A DNA stretch of 64,000 bases from Castellaniella sp049671645 (GCF_049671645.1 NZ_JBATVG010000028.1:54723-118722); one strand, 5' to 3'. Shown: positions 1 through 9,379, counted from the first letter of the stretch. Numbers and translations: made by a program. The notes: generated by a model not told the origin, from the letters alone.

Positions 1-1174
1 GCAGACCCAGGGCTAGGCCCAGGTGGCGGACTTCGTCCTTGAACAGTTCGCGCAGGGGTTCCAGCAGCTTCAGGTTCAGGGTCTCGGGCAGTCCGCCCAC
101 GTTGTGGTGGGACTTGATGGCCACGGCCTTGCCGGTCTTGGACGCGGCCGATTCGATGACATCCGGGTAGATCGTGCCCTGGGCCAGCCAGCGGGCCGAT
201 TTCAGCTTGGCCGATTCCGCCTGGAAGACCTCGACGAATTCGCGGCCGATGATCTTGCGCTTGGCTTCCGGGTCGGCGACGCCGGCCAGCTTGTCCATGA
301 ACTGTTCGCTGGCGTCGACGTGGATGACGCGGATGCCCAGATGGCGGGACATGGTGTCCATCACCTGTTTGGCTTCGTTCAGGCGCAGCAGGCCATGATC
401 GACGAACACGCAGGTCAACCGGTCGCCGATGGCCTTGTGGATCAGGGCTGCGGCCACGGACGAATCGACGCCGCCGGACAGGCCCAGGATGACCTCGTCC
501 GAGCCGACCTGCTCGCGGATGCGGGCGACGGCTTCGGTCACGTAATCGGGCATGTTCCAGTCTCGCGAGCAACCGCAGATTTCCGTGACAAAGCGCTGCA
601 GCAGGGCCTGGCCCTGCACGGTGTGAGTGACTTCGGGATGGAACTGCACCGCGTAGAAACCGCGCGATTCGTCAGCCATGCCGGCGATCTCGCACGAGGG
701 CGTGGAAGCCATGCGGATGAAGCCTGGCGGCAGCGCTGTGACGCGGTCCCCGTGGCTCATCCAGACTTTCAGCATGCCGTGGCCTTCGGGGGTTTCGAAA
801 TCCTGCAGGCCGTTCAGCAGCCGGGTGTGGCCGTGGGCGCGGACCTCGGCATAGCCGAATTCGCGGTGATCGGAAAACTCGACCTTGCCGCCCAATTGCA
901 TCGCCATGGACTGCATGCCGTAGCAGATGCCCAGTACCGGCACGCCTGCCTGGAAAACGGCGCCTGGAACCTTCAGGGATTCGTCGACGTAGGCCGATGC
1001 ATGGCTGCCCGACAGGATGATGCCCTTGAGGCCCTGCCCCATCTGATCGCGGATGAAAGCATCGTCCACGTCGCCCGGGTGGATCTCGCAGTAGACGCCG
1101 GTGTCGCGCACGCGACGGGCAATGAGTTGGGTGACCTGTGAACCGTAGTCCAGAATAAGGATGCGCTGATGCAT
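1..1174 (-). CDS. guaA: GMP synthase (glutamine-hydrolysing), C-terminus cut by window edge
   Basis: Converts XMP to GMP using glutamine and ATP in the cytoplasm, the last step of guanine nucleotide synthesis. Read on the minus strand, the protein opens MHQRILILDYGSQ, followed by the class I amidotransferase domain with the GICYGMQ nucleophile loop and the QFHPEV histidine motif. The ATP-pyrophosphatase domain with the SGGVDSS P-loop follows. About 391 codons are visible; the dimerisation domain lies outside the window. An in-frame ATG three codons upstream (1183) is possible; neither start has a strong ribosome site. Its usual partner guaB is 12.7 kb away (13,845-15,305) in the same orientation, separated by catabolic genes. 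Confidence 0.96.
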   Translation of the reverse strand, partial: MHQRILILDYGSQVTQLIARRVRDTGVYCEIHPGDVDDAFIRDQMGQGLKGIILSGSHASAYVDESLKVPGAVFQAGVPVLGICYGMQSMAMQLGGKVEFSDHREFGYAEVRAHGHTRLLNGLQDFETPEGHGMLKVWMSHGDRVTALPPGFIRMASTPSCEIAGMADESRGFYAVQFHPEVTHTVQGQALLQRFVTEICGCSRDWNMPDYVTEAVARIREQVGSDEVILGLSGGVDSSVAAALIHKAIGDRLTCVFVDHGLLRLNEAKQVMDTMSRHLGIRVIHVDASEQFMDKLAGVADPEAKRKIIGREFVEVFQAESAKLKSARWLAQGTIYPDVIESAASKTGKAVAIKSHHNVGGLPETLNLKLLEPLRELFKDEVRHLGLALGL

Positions 1175-1247
1175 GATGCTCATGAGGAAAGAAACGTTCA
1201 GGGTGTAACTTTACCGCATCGCACGGGCGTTCAGTGGCGCTTGCGCA

Positions 1248-2153
1248 TCAACGCGCGCGCTCCACGTGGTTCCTGGCTTGTTCCCTGAATTTCACGGGGC
1301 TCACGCCCGTATGCTTGCGAAAGAACCGGCTGAAATAGACTTCATCATCGAATCCCAGCCGCCACGCCAGGGACTTGACGGGGTCCGACGTATACACCAG
1401 GTTTCGCTGCGCCTCATGCACCAGGCGTTCACTGATGACCGCGGTCGCCGACATGCCGAGCACATCGCGGCACAGACGCGTCAGATGCCCGCCCGTCACG
1501 CCAAGCTCATTGGCGTAGACGCTGAGCGGCACATGGTCGCAATAATATTTGTCCACCAGCTCCCGGAATTTCTGGATCTGGACCGCCTTGCGGGAACTGC
1601 CGGCGCGCAAGGGCAGCCCGCGGCTGTAGCGTATCCGCCCGACCCGCAAGGCCAGCGCCGCCAACAACGACACGCAGATGCCGGGCTGCCCCACCCGATG
1701 GCTTCTGAACTCATCCTGTATGGAATCGAACAAAGGGGCGATCGGCGCCAAAGCCGGGTCGCCGGGTTCGAATTCCATGGCGAAAGGCTCGCGCACCACA
1801 GACAGCATATTCGGATCCGCCGCGCCGACCACCCGCTCCAGCACGTGTTGAACCGCCGTGATCACAGGGCCGTCCACGTCCTCGGAGAAATGGAAGGAAT
1901 GCATTATCTGTTCTGGAATTGACAAGATACACGGTGCTGTGACAGTCAGCATCTTGTCATCCATCCCGATCACGCCGCCGCCACGAGTCAGATAAAGAAT
2001 CTGTATGAAGGATTTATGCAGATGAGGCTTAATTACCCAATTATTCAAAGAAGATCGCGTCGGTATGGTTTCGATATGCACGGAATCCACCCAGTGATCC
2101 AGGCCCTGGGTCGCATATAAACCGTACTTAGGGTTTTCTCTCATACCAACCAT
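1248..2153 (-). CDS. AraC-family transcriptional regulator (PobR/HpaA-like)
   Basis: About 301 residues: an N-terminal cupin-like effector domain (HLHKSF ... GGGVIG ... PEQIMHSFHF) and a C-terminal double helix-turn-helix over the last 100 residues. The end has the family signature (LAWRLGFDDEVYFSRFFRKHTGVSPVKFR). It is transcribed divergently from the SDR/flavoprotein/Liv operon that starts at 2343, so it is probably that operon's activator; the effector is unknown. The open frame extends upstream to 2321, but the first 56 codons look non-coding; ATGs at 2153 and 2144 are both possible, neither with a clear ribosome site. The gene sits just upstream of guaA and is part of the block that separates guaA from guaB. 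Confidence 0.85.
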   Translation of the reverse strand: MVGMRENPKYGLYATQGLDHWVDSVHIETIPTRSSLNNWVIKPHLHKSFIQILYLTRGGGVIGMDDKMLTVTAPCILSIPEQIMHSFHFSEDVDGPVITAVQHVLERVVGAADPNMLSVVREPFAMEFEPGDPALAPIAPLFDSIQDEFRSHRVGQPGICVSLLAALALRVGRIRYSRGLPLRAGSSRKAVQIQKFRELVDKYYCDHVPLSVYANELGVTGGHLTRLCRDVLGMSATAVISERLVHEAQRNLVYTSDPVKSLAWRLGFDDEVYFSRFFRKHTGVSPVKFREQARNHVERAR

Positions 2154-2172
2154 TCTTGCGGCGTAAATGCAC

Positions 2173-2201
2173 GAATTGTCCTGTTGACGGCAGGAATTGT
2201 C
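2173..2201. promoter_or_regulatory. Candidate AraC-type operator: two direct half-sites
   Basis: The octamer GAATTGTC occurs twice in the same orientation, at 2173-2180 and 2194-2201. The spacing is 21 bp start to start, two helical turns, as expected for the paired half-sites of AraC-family activators. It lies just before the regulator's start and about 55 bp upstream of a TTGACA hexamer (2256-2261). That hexamer has no good -10 partner, which suits an activator-dependent promoter for the operon at 2343. Function is inferred from spacing and position only. Confidence 0.45.
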
Positions 2202-2342
2202 AATGACGATCCAGCACAACTTCCAGATAATGGCAAGCAACAAAGCACCCTCGTCTTGACACAAATCAAGCATAGCGGTGCGACAAGCCGATCCGCAAAC
2301 AGCGCTTGATCGGCTTTCCAATCAGCAACCCAGGAGAACATC

Positions 2343-3158
2343 ATGCAAGAGCCGCACTGGCTTGGCTTGCAGGGGCGAACTTGTGCCGTCACTGGAGCCG
2401 CACACGGCATCGGACAGGGCATCGCGCGGCAATTGGCTGCCGCCGGCGCCCGGGTCGCCCTGCTGGACTACGACCGCGAGAGCTGCGAAGCGGCTGCCGC
2501 GTCACTGCGCGCGGAGGGCTTCGACGCCATCGGCATTGCCTGCGACACATCCGACCCGGACAGCGTATCCCGGGCTGCCGAAACGGCGGAAAAAGCCCTC
2601 GGCCCCTGCTTCGGCCTGGTCAACAACGCAGGCATTCTACGGCCCGCCGCCCTGCAGGACGTCAGCCTCGAGGAGTGGAACCGGGTCCTGGGAGTGAACC
2701 TGACCGGCTACCTGAGCGTGTCCCGCGCCTTCCATGGGCAGATGCGCTTCCACGGCGGCGGCAGCATCGTGCACATCGCCTCGATCGCCGGCAGCTTCCC
2801 GCAGACCCGAAGCGGCGCCTACAGCGCCAGCAAGGCCGGCGTGCGCCTGCTGTCCCGCCAGATCGCAGTCGAATGGAGCGCCGACAACATCCGCAGCAAC
2901 ACGATCTCCCCAGGCATGATCCGCACCCCGCTGACCACCGCCTTCTATGCCGAACCCGGCCTCGAAGCGCGCCGGGCGGCCATGACGGCCAGCCGGCGCG
3001 TGGGGGAAACCGAAGACATCGCCAATACGGCGGCCTTTCTGCTGAGCCCCCGGTCGGGCTACGTGAATGCGACCGATATCGCCGTGAACGGCGGCATGGA
3101 TGCCATGTTGATGGACATGGTCCCCCGCCCCGGCTTCAACCAGTCCAACGGAAATTGA
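2343..3158 (+). CDS. SDR-family NAD(P)-dependent oxidoreductase
   Basis: A 271-residue classical short-chain dehydrogenase. The cofactor motif TGAAHGIG is at residues 17-24, NNAG at 94-97, and the catalytic triad is S147, Y160 and K164 (YSASK). It starts after a good ribosome site (CAGGAG, about 8 bases upstream) and is first gene of the operon divergent from the AraC-type regulator. Probably oxidises an alcohol or reduces a ketone in a catabolic route together with the flavoprotein behind it; the substrate cannot be read from sequence. Confidence 0.88.
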   Translation: MQEPHWLGLQGRTCAVTGAAHGIGQGIARQLAAAGARVALLDYDRESCEAAAASLRAEGFDAIGIACDTSDPDSVSRAAETAEKALGPCFGLVNNAGILRPAALQDVSLEEWNRVLGVNLTGYLSVSRAFHGQMRFHGGGSIVHIASIAGSFPQTRSGAYSASKAGVRLLSRQIAVEWSADNIRSNTISPGMIRTPLTTAFYAEPGLEARRAAMTASRRVGETEDIANTAAFLLSPRSGYVNATDIAVNGGMDAMLMDMVPRPGFNQSNGN

Positions 3159-3166
3159 GTCACGCC

Positions 3167-4879
3167 ATGAATACCCAACCTTTACAAGACAACATGCGCT
3201 GCGACGTGCTGATCGTGGGCGCGGGCGTCGCGGGTCTCACCACGGCCATCGTGGCGGCCAAGCAGGGGCTGCGCCCCGTCGTCGTGGAGAAGGCGCCCGT
3301 TTTCGGCGGCACCGCCGCATTCTCCGGCGGCGTCCTGTGGATCCCCGGCAACCATGTCTCCAGACAGTCGGGCATCCTCGACTCCCGGGAAGCCGCGCTG
3401 GACTATATCCGGCACGAGACCGGCGGCAACTTCGATCCGCAAGCCATCGACGCCTTCCTGGAAAAAGGCCCGGAAATGGCGGAATTCTTCGAGCGCGAGA
3501 CGGACGTCAAATTCATTCCCACGCAGTATCCGGACTACCACCCCGACCAGGTGGGCGCCGCCCAGCAAGGCCGTTCGATCCTGGCGAAACCTTTCGACAT
3601 CCGGGCCCTCGGGCCCGACATGAAGCGGCTGCGTCCCCCGCTGAAGACCATCACCTTCATCGGGATGATGTTCAATTCCTCCAGCCCGGACATCAAGCAC
3701 TTCTTCAATGTCACGAAATCGCTGGCCTCGTTCCTGTATGTCACCCGGCGGCTGAGCAAGCACCTGAAAGAGCTGGTCCTGTATCGCCGCGGCATCAACG
3801 TGACCAGCGGCAACGCCCTGATGGCCCGGCTGGCCAAAACGGCTCTGGATCTGAATATCCCCATTTATACCGAAAGCCCGGTCACCCGCCTGATCCGGGA
3901 CGGAGAGCGGATCACCGGCGCGGTCGTGCGCAATCGGCAAAACGACGTCCATATCCATGCGGACCGCGCCGTCGTACTGGCCGCCGGCGGTTTCCCGCAC
4001 GACGAAGCCCGCCTGAGACAGACCTATCCCCACGTGGCGCGCGGCGGCCGGCACCTCTCGCCGACGCCGGCCGAAAACACGGGCGACGGCGTGCGCATCG
4101 CGGAACAGCTGGGCGCCGGCCTCAAGCTGGACTTTCCCAATGCCTCCGCCTGGATTCCCGTATCGCACGTGCCTTTGGGCGGAGGCCGGTACGGCGTGTT
4201 CCCCCACCTCATCGACCGGTACAAACCCGGCATGATCGGCGTGACGAGCAACGGCAAGCGCTTCACCAACGAATCCAATTCATACCACGACGTCGGCCAG
4301 GCCATGATCAAGGCGTGCGAAGGGAGCAAGGAAACGGCGATGTGGCTGATCTGCGATCACCCGACGATCCGCAAGTACGGCCTGGGCTACGCCAAGCCCG
4401 CACCCATGCCTCTGGGCCCCATGATCAAACGCGGCTATGTGCAGAAAGGCGCCACGCTGAAGGCGCTCGCGCAAGCGGCCGGCATCGACCCCGAAGGGCT
4501 GGAAGAGACGGTCCGCGCCTTCAATGAGCACGCGGTCCGCGGCGAGGACCCGGCATTCCATCGCGGATCCACCGCGTTCAACCGCTACCTGGGCGATGCG
4601 GAACACCGGCCCAACCCCTGCGTCGCGCCCATCACCACCGGCCCCTTCTACGCCTTGAAACTGCTGATGGGCGACCTGGGCACATTCGAAGGCCTGCGGA
4701 CCGCCGTGACCGGAGAAGTGCTGGACCAGGCCGGCCAGGCCATCCCCGGCCTCTATGCCGTGGGCAACGATCGCGCCAGCATCTTCGGAGGCAACTACAT
4801 CGCGGCGGGCATCACCTTGGGGCCCAACATGACCTTCGGCTACATCACGGCCAGGCACATCGCGGAAACCGGGCGGTGA
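3167..4879 (+). CDS. FAD-dependent oxidoreductase (fumarate reductase / 3-ketosteroid dehydrogenase-like flavoprotein)
   Basis: About 570 residues. The N-terminal dinucleotide-binding fold reads VLIVGAGVAGL (residues 14-24), followed by VVVEKAPVFGGTAAFSGG, typical of the FAD_binding_2 family. The C-terminus has the matching second FAD segment (GLYAVGNDRASIFGGNYIAAGITLGPNMTFGY). This family includes 3-ketosteroid Delta1-dehydrogenases and fumarate-reductase-type flavoproteins that introduce or reduce C=C bonds next to a carbonyl. The open frame reaches back to 2306, but the real start is the ATG at 3167, eight bases after the SDR stop. Part of the catabolic operon 2343-12,669. Confidence 0.87.
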   Translation: MNTQPLQDNMRCDVLIVGAGVAGLTTAIVAAKQGLRPVVVEKAPVFGGTAAFSGGVLWIPGNHVSRQSGILDSREAALDYIRHETGGNFDPQAIDAFLEKGPEMAEFFERETDVKFIPTQYPDYHPDQVGAAQQGRSILAKPFDIRALGPDMKRLRPPLKTITFIGMMFNSSSPDIKHFFNVTKSLASFLYVTRRLSKHLKELVLYRRGINVTSGNALMARLAKTALDLNIPIYTESPVTRLIRDGERITGAVVRNRQNDVHIHADRAVVLAAGGFPHDEARLRQTYPHVARGGRHLSPTPAENTGDGVRIAEQLGAGLKLDFPNASAWIPVSHVPLGGGRYGVFPHLIDRYKPGMIGVTSNGKRFTNESNSYHDVGQAMIKACEGSKETAMWLICDHPTIRKYGLGYAKPAPMPLGPMIKRGYVQKGATLKALAQAAGIDPEGLEETVRAFNEHAVRGEDPAFHRGSTAFNRYLGDAEHRPNPCVAPITTGPFYALKLLMGDLGTFEGLRTAVTGEVLDQAGQAIPGLYAVGNDRASIFGGNYIAAGITLGPNMTFGYITARHIAETGR

Positions 4880-4918
4880 CGGCCCCGGCGCCCCTCACCC
4901 GCCTTCCAGGAGAAACCC

Positions 4919-5266
4919 ATGATCATCGATGACTCATTGACCTTGATCGACCATCGCATCTACACCATCGCCTTACGCAAAATGCCGGAATTCCTCGGCG
5001 TCTTCAACGAACTGGCGATGCCGGTGCTCAGAGAGACCCTGGGCAACCCGATCGGTCTGTATACCAGCCACGTCGGCCCGCTGAACCAGTTCGTGCACCT
5101 GTGGGCCTACAAGGACCTGAGCGATTATCAGGAACGCTGCCTGCGCAGGGACACGCACCCGGACTTTCCGGCATACCTCGCGGCCTCCGGCCACTTGATC
5201 GTCGCCCAGGAAACCCGCTTGCTCACCCGCGCCGAACTGCTCTACGGCGGAGGCCCTCAACCATGA
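4919..5266 (+). CDS. NIPSNAP family protein
   Basis: A 115-residue single-domain protein (IDHRIYTIALRKMPEFLGVF ... GPLNQFVHLWAYKDLSDYQERC) with the look of the NIPSNAP / dimeric alpha-beta barrel superfamily. Small NIPSNAP proteins recur in bacterial catabolic operons, but their biochemical role is poorly defined. A strong ribosome site (CCAGGAG) precedes the ATG. Its stop overlaps the next start in an ATGA, so it is translationally coupled to the second SDR. Confidence 0.83.
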   Translation: MIIDDSLTLIDHRIYTIALRKMPEFLGVFNELAMPVLRETLGNPIGLYTSHVGPLNQFVHLWAYKDLSDYQERCLRRDTHPDFPAYLAASGHLIVAQETRLLTRAELLYGGGPQP

Positions 5267-6045
5267 ACGCCAAAACCATCGGAACCGCCCTCGTCACCGG
5301 AGGAGCGGCGGGGATCGGCCTGGCCACGGCCCGCCTGCTCGCCAGCCAGCAATACGACGTTTGCCTGCTCGACCTGAATGCGGAATCCGCCGCATCGCAC
5401 GCGCAGGAACTCGGCGAGCGGCATATCGGCCTGGGCTGCGACGTCGGCGACGAAGCATCCGTGCGGCAAGCGGTCGGCGAAGCGATCCGCCGACTGGGAC
5501 GGATCGACGTGCTGGTGAACAACGCCGGCGTGGGGGATCAACCCGTTCCCACGCTGGAACAGGACGCCGACCTTTTCAGCAAAGTCCTGGACACGCATCT
5601 GCGCGGCACGTTCCTGATGTCCCAAGCCGTCGGCGCGCACATGATCGAACGCGGCGGCGGCGCGATCGTGAACCTGAGCTCCATCGCGGCTTTCGGCGGC
5701 ATCCCCGGACGCAATGCGTATGCGGCGGCCAAGGCGGGCATTTCAGCCATGACCCGATCCCTGGCCTGCGAATGGGCGCGCCGCCATGTGCGCGTCAACG
5801 CGGTCGCCCCCGGTTATACCCGCACCGAGCTGATCGAAAAGCTCGAGGCCCGCGGCGCGCTCGACACCTCCGGGATCATGTCCCGAACCCCCATGGGCCG
5901 TCTGGCGGAGCCGGACGAAATCGCACAGGTCATCGCTTTCCTGGCGTCCGGGCAAGCCAGCTACATCACCGGCGCGACCGTGCCTGTGGACGGCGGCTGG
6001 ACAGCATTCGGCGCGCCGGAAAGTTCGTTGGCGCCGCCGCGCTGA
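5263..6045 (+). CDS. SDR-family oxidoreductase (second of the operon)
   Basis: A 260-residue classical SDR: TGGAAGIG at 12-19, NNAG at 86-89, catalytic S140, Y153 and K157 (YAAAK), and the C-terminal VPVDGGW usual in FabG-like enzymes. It overlaps the NIPSNAP stop by four bases (ATGA). Having two SDRs around a flavoprotein suggests sequential dehydrogenation of a cyclic or aliphatic alcohol. The substrate is unknown. Confidence 0.88.
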   Translation: MNAKTIGTALVTGGAAGIGLATARLLASQQYDVCLLDLNAESAASHAQELGERHIGLGCDVGDEASVRQAVGEAIRRLGRIDVLVNNAGVGDQPVPTLEQDADLFSKVLDTHLRGTFLMSQAVGAHMIERGGGAIVNLSSIAAFGGIPGRNAYAAAKAGISAMTRSLACEWARRHVRVNAVAPGYTRTELIEKLEARGALDTSGIMSRTPMGRLAEPDEIAQVIAFLASGQASYITGATVPVDGGWTAFGAPESSLAPPR

Positions 6046-6070
6046 AAACGTCACCGAGGATCTCGACACC

Positions 6071-6922
6071 ATGTTGACTATCAATATCATCAATGGACTG
6101 GTCTACGGGGCGCTGCTGGCGATCGTGGCTTCGGGCCTGGCGCTGATCTACGGCCTGCGGCGCGTGGTCAATTTCGCGCACGGCTCGCTCTACATGCTGG
6201 GCGCCTACCTGGGCTACACCTTGTCCGTCCATGCGAACTTCTGGGTCGCGCTGGCGGCCGCGTCCGCCATCATGTTCGTGCTGGGCGCCCTGCTCGACCG
6301 CTACGGCCTGCGGCTCCTGCAACATTACGATCCGCTGAGCATCATCCTCGTGACCTTCGGCCTGCTGCTGATCATCGAAGATGTCGTCCAGACCGTCTGG
6401 GGCAAGAGCAACCTGGCGCTGGCGGAACCGGCGCAACTGAGCCATTCCATCAGCATCCTGGGCATGACCTTGCCGGCCTATCGCCTCGCCGTCGTCCTGG
6501 TGGGCATCGCAGTGGCCGTCAGTCTGTCGCTCTGGCTGCGCAAAACCCGGATGGGCCTGTTTGTCCGGGCGGCCAGCACAGACCCGGCGACCACGGCGAT
6601 GCAAGGCGTCAACACCGACAGGCTGAGCGCCATCGTGGTTGGCCTGGGCACCGCCCTGGCCGGTTTCGCCGGCGTCATCACCGCCCCGTTCCTGTCGCTG
6701 TCGCCCTCCATGGGCGGAGACGTCCTGATCGATTCCTTCATGGTCGTCGTGATCGGCGGACTCGGCAGCCTGCCCGGCGCGTTCCTGGCCGCGCTCGTCC
6801 TGGGACAGGTTCAGACGCTGGGCGCCGTCTATCTCCCCGACATATCGGCTTCCCTGCCGTTTCTCCTGATGATTGCCATCCTGATCTGGAGGCCGGCTGG
6901 AATCGCCGGAAACCGCACATGA
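6071..6922 (+). CDS. Branched-chain amino acid-type ABC transporter permease, LivH family
   Basis: A 283-residue integral membrane protein with alternating hydrophobic segments. It carries LivH-type stretches such as NGLVYGALLAIVASGLALIYGLRRVVNFAHGS and the C-terminal GGLGSLPGAFLAALVLG. It forms the inner-membrane channel with the LivM homologue next to it. It follows the SDR by 25 bases and overlaps LivM by four (ATGA). The context suggests uptake of the compound degraded by the upstream enzymes rather than of amino acids. Confidence 0.92.
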   Translation: MLTINIINGLVYGALLAIVASGLALIYGLRRVVNFAHGSLYMLGAYLGYTLSVHANFWVALAAASAIMFVLGALLDRYGLRLLQHYDPLSIILVTFGLLLIIEDVVQTVWGKSNLALAEPAQLSHSISILGMTLPAYRLAVVLVGIAVAVSLSLWLRKTRMGLFVRAASTDPATTAMQGVNTDRLSAIVVGLGTALAGFAGVITAPFLSLSPSMGGDVLIDSFMVVVIGGLGSLPGAFLAALVLGQVQTLGAVYLPDISASLPFLLMIAILIWRPAGIAGNRT

Positions 6923-7920
6923 CCCTCACCATTTCCCAACGGCGCGGCCGCATCGCGCCGACCGCCCTGGCAGCGCTGGCGCTGGTTCTGGCCGCCAGCC
7001 AGTTCATCCGCTCCGAAATCGTGCTGTCCCTGCTGACGCAGGCCGCCGTCTATGCCGTCTTCGCCACGGGCCTGGGCGTCTTGCTGCGCCAGAACGGCAT
7101 GGTGAGTTTCGGCCACGCCGCCTTTTTCGGCCTGAGCGCCTATGTCGTCGCCATTCTGCTGCAGGACACCGGGATCTCGGCCGAAGCCGCCATCCTGATC
7201 AGCCTGGCGGGGATCGCGGTGTTCGCCCTGCTGCTGGGCTTCGTCATCGTCCGCATCCCGGGCATTGCGTTTGCCATGCTGACGCTCGCCCTCGGACAGC
7301 TGTTCTATCAGGTAGCGCTCCAATCCCGCGCCCTGACCGGCGGCGCGGACGGCATCAGCATCGATTGGCCCGATACGCTCTTCGGCATTCCCCTGGGGAC
7401 CCTGCTGGAGCCGGCCACGCTGTTCATGACGACCTGGACCGTCCTGATCCTCAGCATCGCCCTGCTGAGCTGGCTCCAGCGCAGCCAGTTCGGCCGGACG
7501 ACCGAGGCCATCCGCGACAACCCGGAACGCGCCATGTTCATCGGGATACGTCCGATGGCGCCCCGCGTCCTGATTTTCACCCTGTCGGCGGTCCTGACCG
7601 GACTGGCTGGCATCCTGGCGGCCCTGAACACAGGCTTCATCTCCCCGGAGAGCATGCACTGGAGCGTATCGGGCACGGCGCTGATGATGGTCGTCGTGGG
7701 AGGCTACTGGCGCATCCCGGGCCCCGCCCTGGGCGCGGTCGTCTTCATCGTGGCCAAGGACCTGATCGGCGATTTCTCGACGCACTGGCTGTCCCTGTTC
7801 GGGCTCGTGCTCATTATCGTCGTGGTCTTCACGGACAACGGATTGAGCGGCGCGCTCCAGAAACTGACCGACCGCCTGCGCCGGCCGCGCGGCGCCGGGC
7901 GGCAAACCACGACCCACTAG
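6919..7920 (+). CDS. Branched-chain amino acid-type ABC transporter permease, LivM family
   Basis: A 333-residue membrane protein, the partner of LivH. It has the LivM-type signature GLGVLLRQNGMVSFGHAAFFGLSAY near the N-terminus and a conserved cytoplasmic loop (FGRTTEAIRDNPERAMFIG). It starts in an ATGA overlap with livH, and the livG homologue begins nine bases after its stop, behind a TAGGAGAACGAG ribosome site. One transport operon. Confidence 0.92.
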   Translation: MTLTISQRRGRIAPTALAALALVLAASQFIRSEIVLSLLTQAAVYAVFATGLGVLLRQNGMVSFGHAAFFGLSAYVVAILLQDTGISAEAAILISLAGIAVFALLLGFVIVRIPGIAFAMLTLALGQLFYQVALQSRALTGGADGISIDWPDTLFGIPLGTLLEPATLFMTTWTVLILSIALLSWLQRSQFGRTTEAIRDNPERAMFIGIRPMAPRVLIFTLSAVLTGLAGILAALNTGFISPESMHWSVSGTALMMVVVGGYWRIPGPALGAVVFIVAKDLIGDFSTHWLSLFGLVLIIVVVFTDNGLSGALQKLTDRLRRPRGAGRQTTTH

Positions 7921-7929
7921 GAGAACGAG

Positions 7930-8655
7930 ATGAATGCAGAATCGATCATTCTCGAAGCCCGGGACATCGCCATCCACTACGGCGGCGTCAAAGCGCTGGA
8001 CGGCGTGTCGTTCCAGCTCAGGAAAGGGGAAATCCATGGACTGATCGGCCCCAATGGCGCCGGCAAGTCCACCGTCATCGACGCGATCACCGGCCGCAGG
8101 AAACTGACGCGCGGCTCGGTCCGTCTGGCCGACCAGGACATCAGCGAGCTGGACATCATCCAGCGGCGCCGCAGAGGGCTTGCCCGATCCTTCCAGCGCA
8201 CCAGCATCTTCGCCAACCTGGACGTGCGCGAGCAAGTCGTGCTGGCCGCCCACAAGGTGGGCGCCGATGCGCCCGAACCGGAAGCGCTCGAAGTCATGGA
8301 GCAGCTGGATCTGCTGAGCGTGGCCCACGTTCCCGCGAAAGACCTGGGCTATGGACAGCAACGGCGCCTGGATCTCGCGCTGGCCCTCGTCGGGCGGCCC
8401 ATGGTGCTGCTGCTCGATGAACCCATGGCCGGCCTGTCACCCCAGGAATCCCGGGAACTGGCCGAGCACCTGCTCCAGCTCACCCGCGACTGGGACGTGT
8501 CCGTCCTGCTGGTGGAACACGATACGGACATCCTGTTCGATATCTCCGACACCGTCACCGTCTTCGAGCTGGGGCGCGTCATCGCCAACGGCAGCCCCGA
8601 GGCGGTCCGGACCCACCCTCGGGTGAAACAGGCTTATCTGGGGAGCGCCGCATGA
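7930..8655 (+). CDS. ABC transporter ATP-binding protein, LivG family
   Basis: A 241-residue ATPase. Walker A GPNGAGKST is at 40-48, the Q-loop/ARSFQRT stretch is typical of LivG, the degenerate signature is LGYGQQRRLDLALAL, Walker B is LLLDEPMAGL, and the switch histidine is in LLVEHDTDIL. It drives the LivHM channel. It overlaps livF by four bases. Its context is the same operon as the catabolic enzymes at 2343-6045. Confidence 0.92.
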   Translation: MNAESIILEARDIAIHYGGVKALDGVSFQLRKGEIHGLIGPNGAGKSTVIDAITGRRKLTRGSVRLADQDISELDIIQRRRRGLARSFQRTSIFANLDVREQVVLAAHKVGADAPEPEALEVMEQLDLLSVAHVPAKDLGYGQQRRLDLALALVGRPMVLLLDEPMAGLSPQESRELAEHLLQLTRDWDVSVLLVEHDTDILFDISDTVTVFELGRVIANGSPEAVRTHPRVKQAYLGSAA

Positions 8656-9350
8656 ATCCGCTGCTCGAAATCCGCGACATACACGCCTATTACGGCGCCG
8701 CCCACATCTTGCACGGCCTGAGCCTGGAGATCTCGCAGGGAGAACAAGTCGCCCTGATCGGGCGCAATGGAATGGGCAAGACCACGACCGTGAACGCGCT
8801 GATGGGAATCGCCCGCGTCGCATCGGGCGGCATCCTGCTGGAAGGCCGCCCGGTCGCCAGGCCATCCGCCTACACCCCTGCCCAGGCCGGCCTTGCGATT
8901 GTCCCCCAGGGGCGCTGCATCATCCCGAACCTGAGCATAGAAGAGAACCTGCTCATCGGCTCGGCGGTCAGGCGCTCCGGATCGTGGGACCTGGCGGCCG
9001 TCTACCGCCTGTTCCCCATCCTGAAGGAGCGCGCCCATACCCCGGGCACGGCATTGTCGGGCGGCCAGCAGCAGATGCTCGCCATCGGGCGGGCGCTGAT
9101 GGCCAACCCCAAGCTCATGATCCTGGATGAGCCCACCGAAGGCCTGGCGCCGGTCATCGTGGACCAGCTGGCCGACACGCTGAACCTGATTTGCCGGCAA
9201 GGCACCGCCATTTTGCTGATCGAACAGAACCTGGGGCTCGTCGCCCGCACCACAACCCGCTACTACGCCGTCGAAAAAGGCGCGGTAGCCGCTTCCGGCC
9301 CTGTGGATCCAGACAACACCTCGGATCTGCACCGCCACATCGCCGCTTGA
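8652..9350 (+). CDS. ABC transporter ATP-binding protein, LivF family
   Basis: A 232-residue ATPase. Walker A GRNGMGKTT is at 37-45, signature LSGGQQQMLAIGRALM, Walker B LMILDEPTEGLAP, and an ending LIEQNLGLVARTT typical of LivF. It pairs with the LivG homologue to energise the importer. The next gene, encoding the binding protein, starts 30 bases later behind AAGGAG. Confidence 0.93.
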   Translation: MNPLLEIRDIHAYYGAAHILHGLSLEISQGEQVALIGRNGMGKTTTVNALMGIARVASGGILLEGRPVARPSAYTPAQAGLAIVPQGRCIIPNLSIEENLLIGSAVRRSGSWDLAAVYRLFPILKERAHTPGTALSGGQQQMLAIGRALMANPKLMILDEPTEGLAPVIVDQLADTLNLICRQGTAILLIEQNLGLVARTTTRYYAVEKGAVAASGPVDPDNTSDLHRHIAA

Positions 9351-9379
9351 GCGAATTTCATCCACCAAGGAGACAAATC

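Noticed and set aside
23..1141. A 372-codon open frame on the plus strand at the left end
   Set aside because: It is antisense to guaA, whose motifs are unmistakable on the minus strand; long antisense frames are expected in this GC-rich DNA.
2306..3166. The 287-codon N-terminal extension of the flavoprotein frame
   Set aside because: It overlaps the first SDR in another frame and has shadow composition; the flavoprotein proper starts at 3167.
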